From Planctomycetota bacterium (GTDB lineage Bacteria; Planctomycetota; J058), in the NCBI GenBank assembly GCA_023954375.1, contig JAMLIC010000065.1, positions 1 through 43,280 on the forward strand: a DNA stretch of 43,280 nt, read 5' to 3'. A program made the translations under genes and the position numbers. The stretch's first letter is position 1; the number at the start of each line of letters is the position of its first letter. The notes under the pieces were generated by a model. That model was not told where the DNA came from. It saw only the letters and a program-made list of their open reading frames with translations, and searched no databases. Of this stretch, positions 16,123 to 25,868 are shown piece after piece.

Positions 16123-18162
16123 ATGCTGCCCGCCGCCCAGACGTCGTCGCTGGCGCTCGGCCTCGCGCTCGCCGCGCTGGTGGGGCTGGTGGCGGTCAAC
16201 CCGGGCGGCGCCACGGGCGACCTGCACCGGGCGGGGGTCGTGGTCGCCTGCGGCCTCGTCGCCCTCGCCCACGCCGCGGCCTCCTGGCGGACGCCGCACC
16301 CCGGCGGCGGCGCCTTCGCCCACGCCCCCGCCCTGGCGGCGGGCGTCGTCGTCGCCGCGGCGGCCCTGCAGCTCCTCCCGGCGCCGCCGGGGCTGGTCAC
16401 CGCGCTGGCGCCGGCCACGGCCGACCTGTTCGCGGCCGACGCCGCGGCGGCCGGGCTCGCGCCGGCGGCGCGGCCGCTGTCGATCGAGCCCGCCGCCACG
16501 GGGCGCGCGGCGGCGCTGGGGCTGGCCTACCTGGCGGTGTTCGCCGCCGCGCGCGGGGTGGGCCGCGACCCGCGCGCCGCCGCGCGCACGGCGCTGGCGC
16601 TCGCGCTCGCGACCGGCGGCCTGGCCCTGGCGGCGCTGGCCGTGCAGGCGGAGAGCCCCGCCTGGCGCGGCCGGACCGCCTGGCCGTTCGTGAACCCGAA
16701 CCACCTGGCGACGTTCCTCGTCGTCGGCCTCGGCCTGGCGCTCGGCGTCGGGCTCGCGCCGCTGCCCGACGCCGCGCGGCGCCGGGGCTCGCTGCGGGCC
16801 TGGGCCACGTCGCGGCGCGGCCTGGCGGCGATCGCGGCCGCGCTCCTGGTCGTCGGCGTGCTGGCGACCCGCTCGCGCGCGGGCGCCGTGGCCGCCGCGC
16901 TGGTGGCCGTCGCGACGCCGGCCCTGGCCGGGCGCCTCGGAGGGGGGCGCCTCGCCGGCGCGGCCCTGGTGGCCGCCGTGGTCGCGGGCGCTGCCCTGGC
17001 CACGACCGCCGACGTGGAGCGCCTGGCCGAGCGCTTCGACGACTCCCGCGCGCGCCCCGACGATTTGGCGGGGCGCGTGGAGAACTGGACCGTCGCCGCG
17101 CGGGTCGTGGCCGGCCGTCCGTGGGCCGGGGCCGGGCTGGGGACGTTCGACGACGCGTCGCTCGCGGTCCTCGATGCGGCCCGCGGCGGGACGCGCCCCG
17201 CCGACGCGCACAACGACTACCTCGAGCTCCCCGCGGGCGTGGGCGGCCCCGCCGCCGGGCGGGGGATCGCCCTCCTCCCCTGGCCGGGGTCGCCGCCGCG
17301 CGCTCCGTCGCGCCGAGCCGCGCGACCGCGCCCTCGCCGCCGGCGCCCTCGGCGGCGCGATCAGGAACTCCTCCACCGCCGGGTTCGACTTCGCCCTGAA
17401 GATCCCGGCCGTGGCCCTGCCGGCTGGCCGCGGCCCTCGGCCTGGCCTGGTCCTGCGTGGCCCGACGACGGCGCCGACCGCCCGCCGGCCGATCCGGCCG
17501 CGCGGGCAGGCCGCCTCGCCCTGGCCGCCGCCCTCGCGCTGAAGGCTGCGCTCCTCGTGCAGGCCGGGCGCGAGGCCGACGCCGAGGCGCTGGCCGCCCA
17601 CGCCTTCGACCGCGGCCTCCACCGCGGCCCGCGCCCGAGCTGGCGCGCCGCGCGCAACCGGCTTCGAGCGAGCGGGCCGAGGGCCGCTGGCGACCGCGGC
17701 GCTGGCGCGCGACCGGGCGCTCGTCGAGGAGGCGGCCGCCGACCCGGCTGGCCGGAGGCCGCCGTGTCTGCGCTCGCCGGGCCGTCGAGCGGGCGCCAGG
17801 GCGCCTGCCGCCGCTGCAGGCACAGCTCGGGCTCCTCCTCCTCCAGCACCCGGAGCAGCACCCGGAGCAGCACCCGGAGCAGCGCTCGCGCAGAGAGCGC
17901 GAGGGCGCCATGGCGAGGCTCTCGCGGGCGCCTCGGCCCGACCCGGTGCCCTCGATCCTCCTCCTGCGCGGCGAGTGGGCGCTCGTCCTGCTCGGGCGCA
18001 CGGGCGACCCCGCGCGCGGCCGCGAGGCGGTCGCGCTCCTCGATGAGGAGCGCTGCGCCGCGACCCGTCGCTGCGCCGCGCGGTGCGCGCGATGTTCGAC
18101 GAGCGCGTGGCGCTGCTCGGCGCGCAGGGCTCGCGCTCCGGCGGGAGCTTGGGATCGACTAG
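16123..18162 (+). pseudogene. O-antigen ligase-like (Wzy_C) protein with C-terminal TPR-like tail, frameshifted
   Basis: The first about 375 codons read cleanly as a polytopic O-antigen ligase/polymerase: WPFVNPNHLATFLVVGLGL, TRSRAGAVAA, RVENWTVAARVVAGRPWAGAGLGTF and AHNDYLEL are all family motifs. Just after HNDYLEL (about 17225-17260) the frame breaks. The expected continuation (GALGGAI...FDFALKIPAVAL) appears in a second frame at about 17340-17425, then LGLAWSCVARRR in a third. Alternating frames continue through TPR-like stretches (GREADAEALAAHAF, RGEWALVLLGRTGDPARGREAVALL) to a TAG at 18160-18162. The enzyme would polymerise or ligate surface glycans on the outer face of the inner membrane. 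Preserved codon bias across the breaks suggests sequence error rather than an old pseudogene. It has a leaderless-type promoter. Confidence 0.7.
17847..17882. repeat. Three tandem 12-nt repeats
   Basis: CACCCGGAGCAG is repeated exactly three times within the broken O-antigen-ligase-like gene, coding (HPEQ)3 in one frame. It is a plausible slippage site. Confidence 0.8.
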
Positions 18163-18214
18163 TCGCCGCCGCCGGTCGTCGTGATCGAGGTGGAGCGGTG
18201 TGGGCTCACGATGG

Positions 18215-18303
18215 GACACGGAGGCAACGAAGGTCCACGAAGACCGCGGAAGCTCTTCCTCCTCTCCTCCGTGACCTCCGTCGTCCTCCGTTGCCTCCGT
18301 GTC
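18215..18303. repeat. Nested inverted-repeat element built of ACGGAGG units
   Basis: GACACGGAGGCAACG (18215-18229) is exactly inverted as CGTTGCCTCCGTGTC (18289-18303). Inside lies a smaller hairpin (GGAAG and CTTCC around 18247-18258), and the right arm continues as several CCTCCGT units spaced about 10 nt apart. It sits between the ends of two convergent broken genes. It resembles the dispersed palindromic 'CACGGAGG' intergenic repeats seen in many environmental bacterial genomes; that comparison is from memory. It could act as a transcription terminator for both neighbours. Confidence 0.7.
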
Positions 18304-21300
18304 AATGGCGAGCCAACCCGCGGAGGTCATCGGGGACGAGCGCCGTCAGCCACCCGGGTCCGGACGACGACGCGCACCACCACGCGACCTCGTCGTCGCC
18401 CTCCGGCACGCGCGGTCGGCCGACGCGCAGGCGCTCGGCGCGCCCTCGCCCAGCGCATCCATGAGCGCGCCCTGCGGCGTCGAGCGCGCCTGGCCAGGAA
18501 GGCAGGTTCTGCGCCAGGGCCAGCGCGCGCCGCCGTCGCCGCGCGCGCCGCGCCTGCGAGGCCACAGGCCTCGTCGGCGCCTCGGGGCGTCGCCCGCCTG
18601 GCGTGAGGGTCGGCGGCCCGCTCGCGGCGGCGCGGGCCTCGGCGGAGACGCCGGCGCGGAAGGCGTCGCGCGCCTCGGCGGCGGCGGCCTCGCTCGCCCG
18701 CCGGCGCCACCAGCGCTCGGAGCGCCACGAGGACGTCGCCACCAGGTCGTCGGGGGACGGCCGCGCGGCGTCAGCCAGGCAGGCCAAGTCGGCGCGCCCA
18801 GGGTCATGCTCCAGGCGCCACCTCGACCCGCGCTCCTTGCGCAGCCGCGTCCGCGATCGGCCAGGCGCGCCGCCTCGTCGAGCGCCGACGGGCGTCACCG
18901 GCCTCGAAGGCGATGAGCGGGCGGCTCGTATAATCGTCCTGGAAGGCCCAGGCCCCGGCCAGGCAAGCCGCCGACGCCGGCCACGGTGCCCGGGCCTTCG
19001 GCGCGCTCGCCAGCGACCGAGCCGACTAGGTCGGTGACGACGCCGCCGACCGTCCGGCCGACCGCGGCGACACCTCAGCGCCGAGGAATCCACCTCGTCG
19101 ACAGCGAAGTCGAAGGCGCCGCCGGCGGGTCATATGAGGAACGCCGAGGATGACGTTGGTCGGGGCCGAGAAGCCGAGGAAGCGCCCCAGCCAGCCGCCG
19201 TCCGGCTCGGACCGGTCGAGCGCTGAGGCGCACGCGCGCGGAGAGGGCCACCCGGCAAATCCTCGCGGAAGACGACCGCGTCGCCGCGCCCTCGACGGCG
19301 CCGTCGCCGAGCACCACCCCTGCTTCTTCGCCGGCCCGGCGAAGGCGGTCCTTCGGCGCCGAGGCCGCGCGTCGACGCGGCCGACGAGGCGCGGGTGGAG
19401 GCCCAGCTCGCCCCAGACGAGCAGCTCACCGAGGAAGCGGCGCTGCTGCCCGGCGCCGAGCGACTGGGCCCGCAGGGCCACGGGCCCGCCCTCGAGGACG
19501 AAGCCGAAGCGGACGGTGCGCCGCTCGTGCGCGAGGCGCGTCGTGAGCCCGCTCACCCGCAAGGTCGAGCCCGGTGAGCGGCAGGAGGAGCGGCGGGTCG
19601 CAGGTGGTCGGCGACCTCGACGTCGACGTCGCTCACGACGAGCGCGTCGATGCGCACCTCCGGGCCAGGGCGCAGGCGAGGCTAGCGGGTCCGGGCAGCA
19701 AGGCGGGCGGCAGGGCCGAGGCGCGGCGGCAGGACCAGGCCGCCCGCGTGCGGGCCGTCGCGCCGGAGCGCCGCGCCCAGGAGCAGGCCGCGTGACCTCG
19801 AGCGTCCGCACGCGCGCACGGCGCCGGTGGCCAGGTCGAGCGCGGCGACGTCCGCCGGGACATGCGACACGCCCGCGAGCACCGGCCCGCCGGGGCGGGG
19901 GCGCAGGGCCACCTGCTCGGGGACGACCTCGGCCGCGAGCGGCCGGCGCAGGAAGGTGAAGTCGGTCGGGTCAGCCCGCCGCGCGCGCAGGGCCACGCGG
20001 GCGCGCGCGGTGAGGAGGCCGTCGGTGAGCCCGTCCTGCGCGGCGACGGCCGCCCGCGAACTCGGGGAGCGCGTCGATGAAATTTTCGCACCGGGCCGGT
20101 CGCCTGGAGCGTGAGGGCGAGCGACGGGTCGGCCTGGAAGGGCGCCGCCTGGACGCGGACCGCCACCCAGCTGGCAGCCGGCGCGCCTCGCCCTCGAGGG
20201 GGCGCGAGCAGCGGGTTCGTGCCGGGCCGCGGGCCGCCGAGGACGAGCGGGCCCTCGGACCGGAGCTTCGAGCGGCGCGGCGGCGAGCGGCGCGGCGCCG
20301 GGGGCGCCACCTCGAGCCGCGACGCGGCGAGGCGCAGGAGCCTCGACGCGGACGAGCGGCAGCGTGAGGGCGCGGCCTGGGCGGTCTGCGCCGCGGTCGG
20401 CGCCGGCGCCGGCGTCGACGGCGGCGCCGGCACGAACGCCACGCCGAGGAGGCGCGTCTCGTCCGGCGCGACGTCCGCCGCCGCCTCGACGCCGTCGACC
20501 GTGGCGTGCTCGACGGTGACGGCGCCGGCCGCGACGTCCACGCGCGGGGCCGCGACCTCGACGCGACGGCGCGAGAGGTCGACCCGTCGGGCCGTCGCGC
20601 CAGCGCAGGTCGCGGACCGCCAGCCAGGCGCCAGGCCCGCCGGCCGCGGGGCGGGGCGAGGGCGCGCGAAGCGGCGTCGAGGCGGCCGTCGGTCAGGTGC
20701 GCGCCCAGGCCGTCGGCGGCAGGTAGGCGGCCGCGGGGCCGCCTGGATGCCGCGCGCCGAGGCGCGAGGTCGACCGCCGCGCCGTCCTGGTCGGCCGCGC
20801 GGCCGAAGGCGAGGTGCCGCGGAGCGTGAGGCGCGCGTCGACGGCGCCAGGACGTGAGCGAGGCGCTGGCCAGCGGGGCGGCGTCAGGGCGGAGGGCGAA
20901 GCGCTCGACCGCGACGTCGAGGCGGGCCACGAAGTCGACGCCGGTCGCGGCGTCGATCCACGCCGCCTCGGCGCCGTCGACCACCGAGGCGGTCAGGCCG
21001 GATGGTGGGAACGACGCCGGCGCGGCTCGCGGGCGCGGGCGGCGGCGTCGGCGGCGCCGCGCCGAGGCGCCGGCGCGACGCCGCCCACGCGCACGACCAG
21101 CTCGGCGCCGCCCGCTCGACGCCGCACCGCGGCGCACCTCGACGGCGTCGGCAAGCCCAGGTCGCCGTCCTCGAGGCGGAGGCCGACGACGCGGGCGTGG
21201 TCGAGGCCCACGAGCGGCTCGCCGGCGACCGTGAGCGACAGGCCCTCCACGCTGGCGGACGCGGCCAGGCCGCGGGGCGTCGTCGCGGCCTCGGCGGCGA

Positions 21301-21639
21301 GGGCGAGGTCGAGGCGCGCGCCCCGGGGCGCGGTGAGGAGAGCCGAGCGCCTCCCGGTACAGCAGGTCGGCCTGGGACGAGGAGGCCCTCGAGCGCGACG
21401 GCGGCGGTGACGCGCCCCGCCGGCCGCGGCGGCGAGGGCGCCGACCGCCGCGCTCGAGGCCCCGGCGCGCGGACCTCGATGCGGTAGGGCGCGTCGGTCA
21501 GGGCGCCGGCGAGGTCGAGGACGAGCCGGCCGACGGTCGCGGTGAGGAAGAGCCGGACGTCCAGGGCCGAGGTGGGTGCGGTCGGTCGCGCGCACGGTCA
21601 GGTCGCCCAGGCGCACGGCGCCGAGGGTCACGCGCGCGG

Positions 21640-21708
21640 GGCGGGAGCGGGAGCGGGAGCGGGGGCGGGAGCGGGGGCGGGAGCGGGAGCGGGGGCGGGG
21701 GCGGGGGT
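21640..21708. repeat. Hexanucleotide repeat coding an Ala-Pro linker
   Basis: GGGAGC/GGGGGC units are repeated about eleven times. On the minus strand they read as alternating Ala-Pro, a rigid linker inside the DUF748-like protein. Confidence 0.75.
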
Positions 21709-24028
21709 CGAGGCGGAGGGGAGGGCGAACCCGAGGACCTCGAGGGCGCCGTCGGGGGCGCGGACGGCAGCCGCGGAGCGGTCGAGCTCGACCGCGCCGA
21801 CCTCGACCTGGCCGGGCGTGGCGCGGGCGCCGTCGATGAGGAGGAGCTCGGCGTCGCCGTCGGTCAGGCGCAGGCGCTCGACCGTCGCGTCGAGGCCCTC
21901 ACCCTCCGACGCGCGCGCCTCGACCACGGCCTCCAGCGCGCGCCTTGCCGCAGGCGGTCCTCGAGGCCGGCGGCGGCCCGCAAGGTAGGGCGCCAGCCCA
22001 GGGCGAGCGACAGGGCTCGCCCTTCGATCGGACGGTCGCGCGGGCGGCGGCCGGGGCGGCTTCGCCCCGGGCGCCGGGCGCGATCACGCGGCCGAGGTCG
22101 GCCGCGTCGGCCCAGGCCCGCAGGCGCGGCGTGCTGGTGTCGGCTGGGTCGAGCACGAGGCCCTCGAGCGCAGCCCGGCGTCGGCGAGGGTCAGGTGAGC
22201 CGGCGGCGTGACGAGGTCGTCACCGAGGCGGCCGCGCGCGCCCTCGACCTCGAGCAGGTCGACGGAGGCGGAGCGGCTCGGCCGCGTCGTCGCGCGGCGG
22301 CGGCGGCGGCCGGCGCGCCAGGGCTCGCGCCCGCCCGGCTGGATTCGCGCAGCCGCCGAGGCCAGGCCGCCCGCGTCGTCGCGGCGCACCTCGATGCGGG
22401 GTCGGCGCACGGCCACGCGCGCGACGGTGACGCCCGGGGCGGGCCGAAGGCGGGCGTGACGCGGGCGCCCTCGAGGAGCGCCTCGTCGGCGCCGAGGAGC
22501 TCGCGAGGGCCGTCGAGCAGGCGCAGGTCGCGCAGGGCGGCCTCGAGCAGGTGGTCGCCCGCGACCTCGGCCGCGCCCAGGCGCGGAAGGCCAGCTCGCC
22601 GGCGTCGAGAGGTCCTCGAGGCCGACCTGCCCCAGGTAGGGCCGCAGGGCCGCGTTGGTCACCCCGCGGGCCTTGGCCCCCGTCGAGCATCACCGGCGGT
22701 GCGCGGGCTGGCCGTGCCGTCGAGCTCGAGGCGACTCGGCGATCCCCGGGAGCGAGAGGGCCAGGCTCAGGCGCAGGGGCTGCGGCGGCGCGTCGGGCCG
22801 AGGTGGAGGGCCGCGAGCGACAGGTCCTGGAGGCCGAGCGCCACGGTGGTGCCGACGGCCGCCTCGTCGTGGAGGGTCAGCCGCGCGCCGCGGATGTCCA
22901 CGCCGCGGAGGACGAACAGGGGCGAGACGGCGGCGGGGCCGCGGGCCGGGACGCCGCGCGGGCAATCCGGCGCGGCGGGCGGCGGAGACAGCTCGAGCCG
23001 CCACGCGGAGGGTGCCCGCGCGCGTGCGCGTGGCCTCGCCCACGAGGCCCTCGAGCAGCACCTGCCCCAGCTCGAGGCCGTGCGCGCCGGCAGCGTCGAC
23101 GCCACCAGGCGAGCGTCGTGGTCAGCGCAGGGCGCCCGGCGTGGAGCACCTGCACGCCCTCGAGCGAGCACGCGGCGCTCAGGCGCCAGGGCGCGGCGAG
23201 GGCGGGGCCGATCGTCCCCCTCGAGGAGCCAGCGCGTCGAGCGCCCCGCCGAGCGGGACGACGCCGAGAAGCGACCGGAGGAGCGGCGCGACCTCGGCGG
23301 TCGAGGCGGTCGATGCGGGTGGCCAGGCGCCACCACGCCCGAGCGCGACAGCCAGCGATCCGTCCATGCGCAGCCCGCTCGAGCGCGCAGCGCGAGCGGC
23401 CGGCCGGGAACGGCCGTGGCGGTCGCGTCCACCTCGGCGTCGCCATCCCCTTCGGCTGAGCCATCGAGGCCCGCGGCGCCGGTGGGCGACCGCCTCGACC
23501 TCGAGCCGCAGCGTCGTGCGGCGTCGGTCAGGCGCACGCGCGCGCGGCGCACGCCGAGGGCCTCGACGCGCAGCCACGAGGTCAGGCAGCGACACCGGCC
23601 CGGTCGGAGCGGGCTCCTCGGGCTCAGGCGGCGCCGGCGCGCTCTCGGGGGCGCCAGCCCGCGCACCGCCCACGCGCCGTCCGCGTCGCGGTCGAGCGCC
23701 ACGTCGATGCCGTCCACGTCGGCCGCCGGACGTGGACGCGGCCGACAGGCGCGAGGTCGCCACGTCGAGCCTGGAGTGCTCCAGGCGCGCCACCGGCTCG
23801 CCGCCGGCGGCGGGCCGCGCCACGGCGCGCCCGTGACCGACCTCGCGCCGAGGGCAGGACGGCGGCGCGCTCGACCTCCAGCGCGAGGCCCACCGCGCCG
23901 GCCGCCGCGCGGAGGAGGGGGACGAGCGCCACCTTCGCGGCGGGTGGACGACGACGAGCAGGAGCGCGAGGCCCGCGGCCGACCAGGCCAGGCGCCGGCT
24001 TCCAGCGTCGAGGGCGACCGGCGTGGGC

Positions 24029-24125
24029 GCCGAGTCCGAGGCCGGGTCCGGCTCCGAGGCCGAGTCCGTTGCCGAGGCCGAGGCCGAGGCCGAGTCCGAG
24101 GCCGAGTCCGAGTCCGAGGCCCCGG
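24029..24125. repeat. Imperfect GAGGCC/GAGTCC hexanucleotide repeat
   Basis: Runs of GAGGCCGAGTCC-type units encode the Ser-Asp-Ala-rich part of the N-terminal tail of the DUF748-like protein, immediately before its membrane helix. Confidence 0.75.
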
Positions 24126-24241
24126 CCGAAACCGTTGCCGAGTCCGAGGCCGCGACGTGCTCCGAAGGCACGCGCCCTGCGCGTTCCGTCGTGCCCGTGC
24201 CCGTGCCCGTGCCCGTGCCCGCCGTCGTGCGACCCCGGGCC

Positions 24242-24420
24242 GTCTCCGCTCCCGTCTCCGCTCCCGTCTCCGCTCCCGTCTCCGCTCCCGTCTCCGCTCC
24301 CGTCTCCGCTCCCGTCTCCGCTCCCGTCTCCGCTCCCGTCTCCGCTCCCGCTCCCGCTCCCGCCCCCGCTCCCGCCCCCGCTCCCGCCCCCGCTCCCGCT
24401 CCCGCTCCCGCTCCCGCCCC
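24242..24420. repeat. Nine 12-nt tandem repeats followed by hexanucleotide repeats
   Basis: GTCTCCGCTCCC is repeated exactly nine times (24242-24349). It is followed by GCTCCC/GCCCCC hexamers to about 24420. On the minus strand they code (Gly-Ala)n then (ETGA)n immediately after the start Met of the DUF748-like protein. A further five GTGCCC hexamers lie at about 24188-24219. Copy number is likely variable between strains. Confidence 0.9.
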
Positions 24421-24422
24421 CG

Positions 24423-25754
24423 TCATCTCGCCGTCTCCTGCGCCGGCCGCGCCAGCGGGTCGTCCACTCGCCGCCCGGCCGCGCTCAACCACTCCGCCGC
24501 CAGCAGGCGCTGCATGGGCGTCGGATCGCTCAGCCCTGCGACGTTCGCCTCCTCCAGCGCCGCGCCCCACCCGGCGAGGCCCTCGGCGCGCTCGCACACC
24601 TCGCGCAGCGTCCGCGGGAAGAAGCCGACCACCCCGGCGCGACGCACGAGGAGGGCCTGCGCCCCCCGCGACGGCGGGTCGGCCTCGGCCGCCCCCGAGA
24701 CGACCTCGACGGCCGCCCGCTCGAGCAGCCAGCCCAGGTCGCCGCCGCGCGTGGGCGCGCCGGGGCGGGCGGCGACGTCGAGCGCGGCGGCGCTCACCGC
24801 CTCGACGAGGGCGTCGTCGCCGCCGAGCGCCACCGCCTCGACCAGCCCGGCCCCGGTGTGCGCCCCCATCGCGAAGAGCGCCCCGCGCCGGTGCGCGGGG
24901 GCCCGCAACGCCTCGAGGGCGCGCGCGAGGCCCACGTCGTCGCCCGCGCGGGGCGGCGGCGGGTCCCGGCGGGCCGCCGCCAGCGCCAGGGCCTCCTGCC
25001 GGGCGAGGTCCGCGACGCACGCGGCGTGGGCCGCCCGGTGCGCGACGCGCCCCGCCTCGCCCGGGGCCGGGGCGGGCGCGATGTCCACGACGGCGGCCAG
25101 CGCGACCGGCGCGCCGAGCGGGTTGGCGAGGATCAGCGCCAGCCGCGCGCGGTCGCCCTGCGCCGGCGCCAGCACGACGAGCTCGCGGCGCGGCGACGGG
25201 GCGCCGCGCTCGAGCAGCAGCGCGAGGTCGAGCGCGCCCGCCCGTGCGTGCGCGCGGATCGCCACCCGGGCGCGCGCGCCCGAGGCGCGCTCGACGTGCA
25301 GGGCCGCCTCGGCCGTGACGCCCACGGGCAGCGCGGCCCGCTGCTCGCCGAGGTCGCGGGCCTCCGCCTCGCTTCGCAGCGCGGCCAACCAGGCGTCCAC
25401 GTCCTCGACGCCGCCCGCGCGCGCGCCGGCCGAGAGCGTGGGGACCGCCGAGAGGACGTCGACCGCGTCGAGATCGAGGAGGAGCCGCCGCCGCCGGGCG
25501 ATCGGCTCGAGGCCGGCCGCCGGCAGCCCCTCCAGCCCCAGCCAGCGGACCCGCACCTGCAGGGCGGCGTCGGGGTCCTGCAGGGCCACGACCGCTCCGG
25601 AGTCGACCGCGGCCGGCCCCGCGACCGCCGAGCCGGCGTAGTGCTCGACGCTCCGGGCGAGCGCGACGTCCGGCGCCGGCGGCGTCGACGGGGGGTCCAC
25701 GCAGCCGGCGACGGCCGCAGCCACGACGAGGAGGGCGAGGGCGGTCCTGGGCAC
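24423..25754 (-). CDS. Secreted lipoprotein of unknown function
   Basis: A 443-residue protein with a lipoprotein signal (ALALLVVAAAVAGC; lipidated Cys18). The mature part is Ala/Leu/Arg-rich with alternating strands and helices and no enzyme motif that I recognise. The C-terminal half looks mainly helical (GLARALEALRAPAHRRGALFAM, LLAAEWLSAAGRR). The start is a GTG (25752-25754) without an obvious Shine-Dalgarno. Its stop overlaps the ATG of the DUF748-like gene (ATGA), so it is probably co-expressed with that trans-periplasmic protein and could be its membrane-tethered partner. That role is inference from position only. Confidence 0.75.
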   Translation of the reverse strand: MPRTALALLVVAAAVAGCVDPPSTPPAPDVALARSVEHYAGSAVAGPAAVDSGAVVALQDPDAALQVRVRWLGLEGLPAAGLEPIARRRRLLLDLDAVDVLSAVPTLSAGARAGGVEDVDAWLAALRSEAEARDLGEQRAALPVGVTAEAALHVERASGARARVAIRAHARAGALDLALLLERGAPSPRRELVVLAPAQGDRARLALILANPLGAPVALAAVVDIAPAPAPGEAGRVAHRAAHAACVADLARQEALALAAARRDPPPPRAGDDVGLARALEALRAPAHRRGALFAMGAHTGAGLVEAVALGGDDALVEAVSAAALDVAARPGAPTRGGDLGWLLERAAVEVVSGAAEADPPSRGAQALLVRRAGVVGFFPRTLREVCERAEGLAGWGAALEEANVAGLSDPTPMQRLLAAEWLSAAGRRVDDPLARPAQETAR

Positions 25755-25828
25755 GGCCGAACGTTAAGGCGGCCGCGCAGGGGGGGCAAGTTTCCCCAGA
25801 ACGGGTTGAGCGGCAAGGTCTTAGCGGA

Positions 25829-25834
25829 TAGGCT
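25829..25834 (+). promoter_or_regulatory. Candidate -10 hexamer TAGGCT
   Basis: TAGGCT lies 34 nt before the GTG start at 25869, with GGAGGG (25851-25856) between. Confidence 0.4.
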
Positions 25835-25868
25835 AACGGACTCCCTCGAAGGAGGGTCGAGCCCCCGC

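Larger units (their letters stand above)
18302..24426 (-). pseudogene. Giant DUF748/AsmA-like membrane-anchored protein, heavily frameshifted
   Basis: The ATG at 24426 overlaps the lipoprotein stop (ATGA). The first about 160 codons are intact: a low-complexity cytoplasmic tail of Gly-Ala, Glu-Thr and Ser-Asp repeats, then one membrane helix (RRLAWSAAGLALLLVVV, about 23945-23995). From there the likely product is spread over all three minus frames: KVALVPLLRAAAGAVGLALEVE, then VDGIDVALDRDADGAWAVRGL, then SWLRVEALGVRRARVRL. Further on come VEGLSLTVAGEPLVGLDHAR (about 21250) and LRVSGLTTRLAHERRTVRFG (about 19530). Such TM-plus-beta-repeat proteins (DUF748, AsmA superfamily) span the periplasm and are thought to carry lipids to the outer membrane. 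The 3' end near 18302 is the least certain. Few in-frame stops occur by substitution, so the breaks look like indel errors. Confidence 0.6.

Noticed and set aside
18215..18303. Inverted repeats considered as ends of an insertion sequence
   Set aside because: The arms are only 59 nt apart, with no transposase and no flanking target duplication.
18302..19093. A separate 263-codon minus-strand gene
   Set aside because: Only short parts look codon-like and sensible continuations jump between frames, so it is better treated as the broken 3' end of the DUF748-like gene, though a separate broken gene cannot be excluded.
24242..24420. Regular repeats considered as a CRISPR array
   Set aside because: The units are 12 and 6 nt with no spacers and code for a repetitive protein tail; no cas genes are present.
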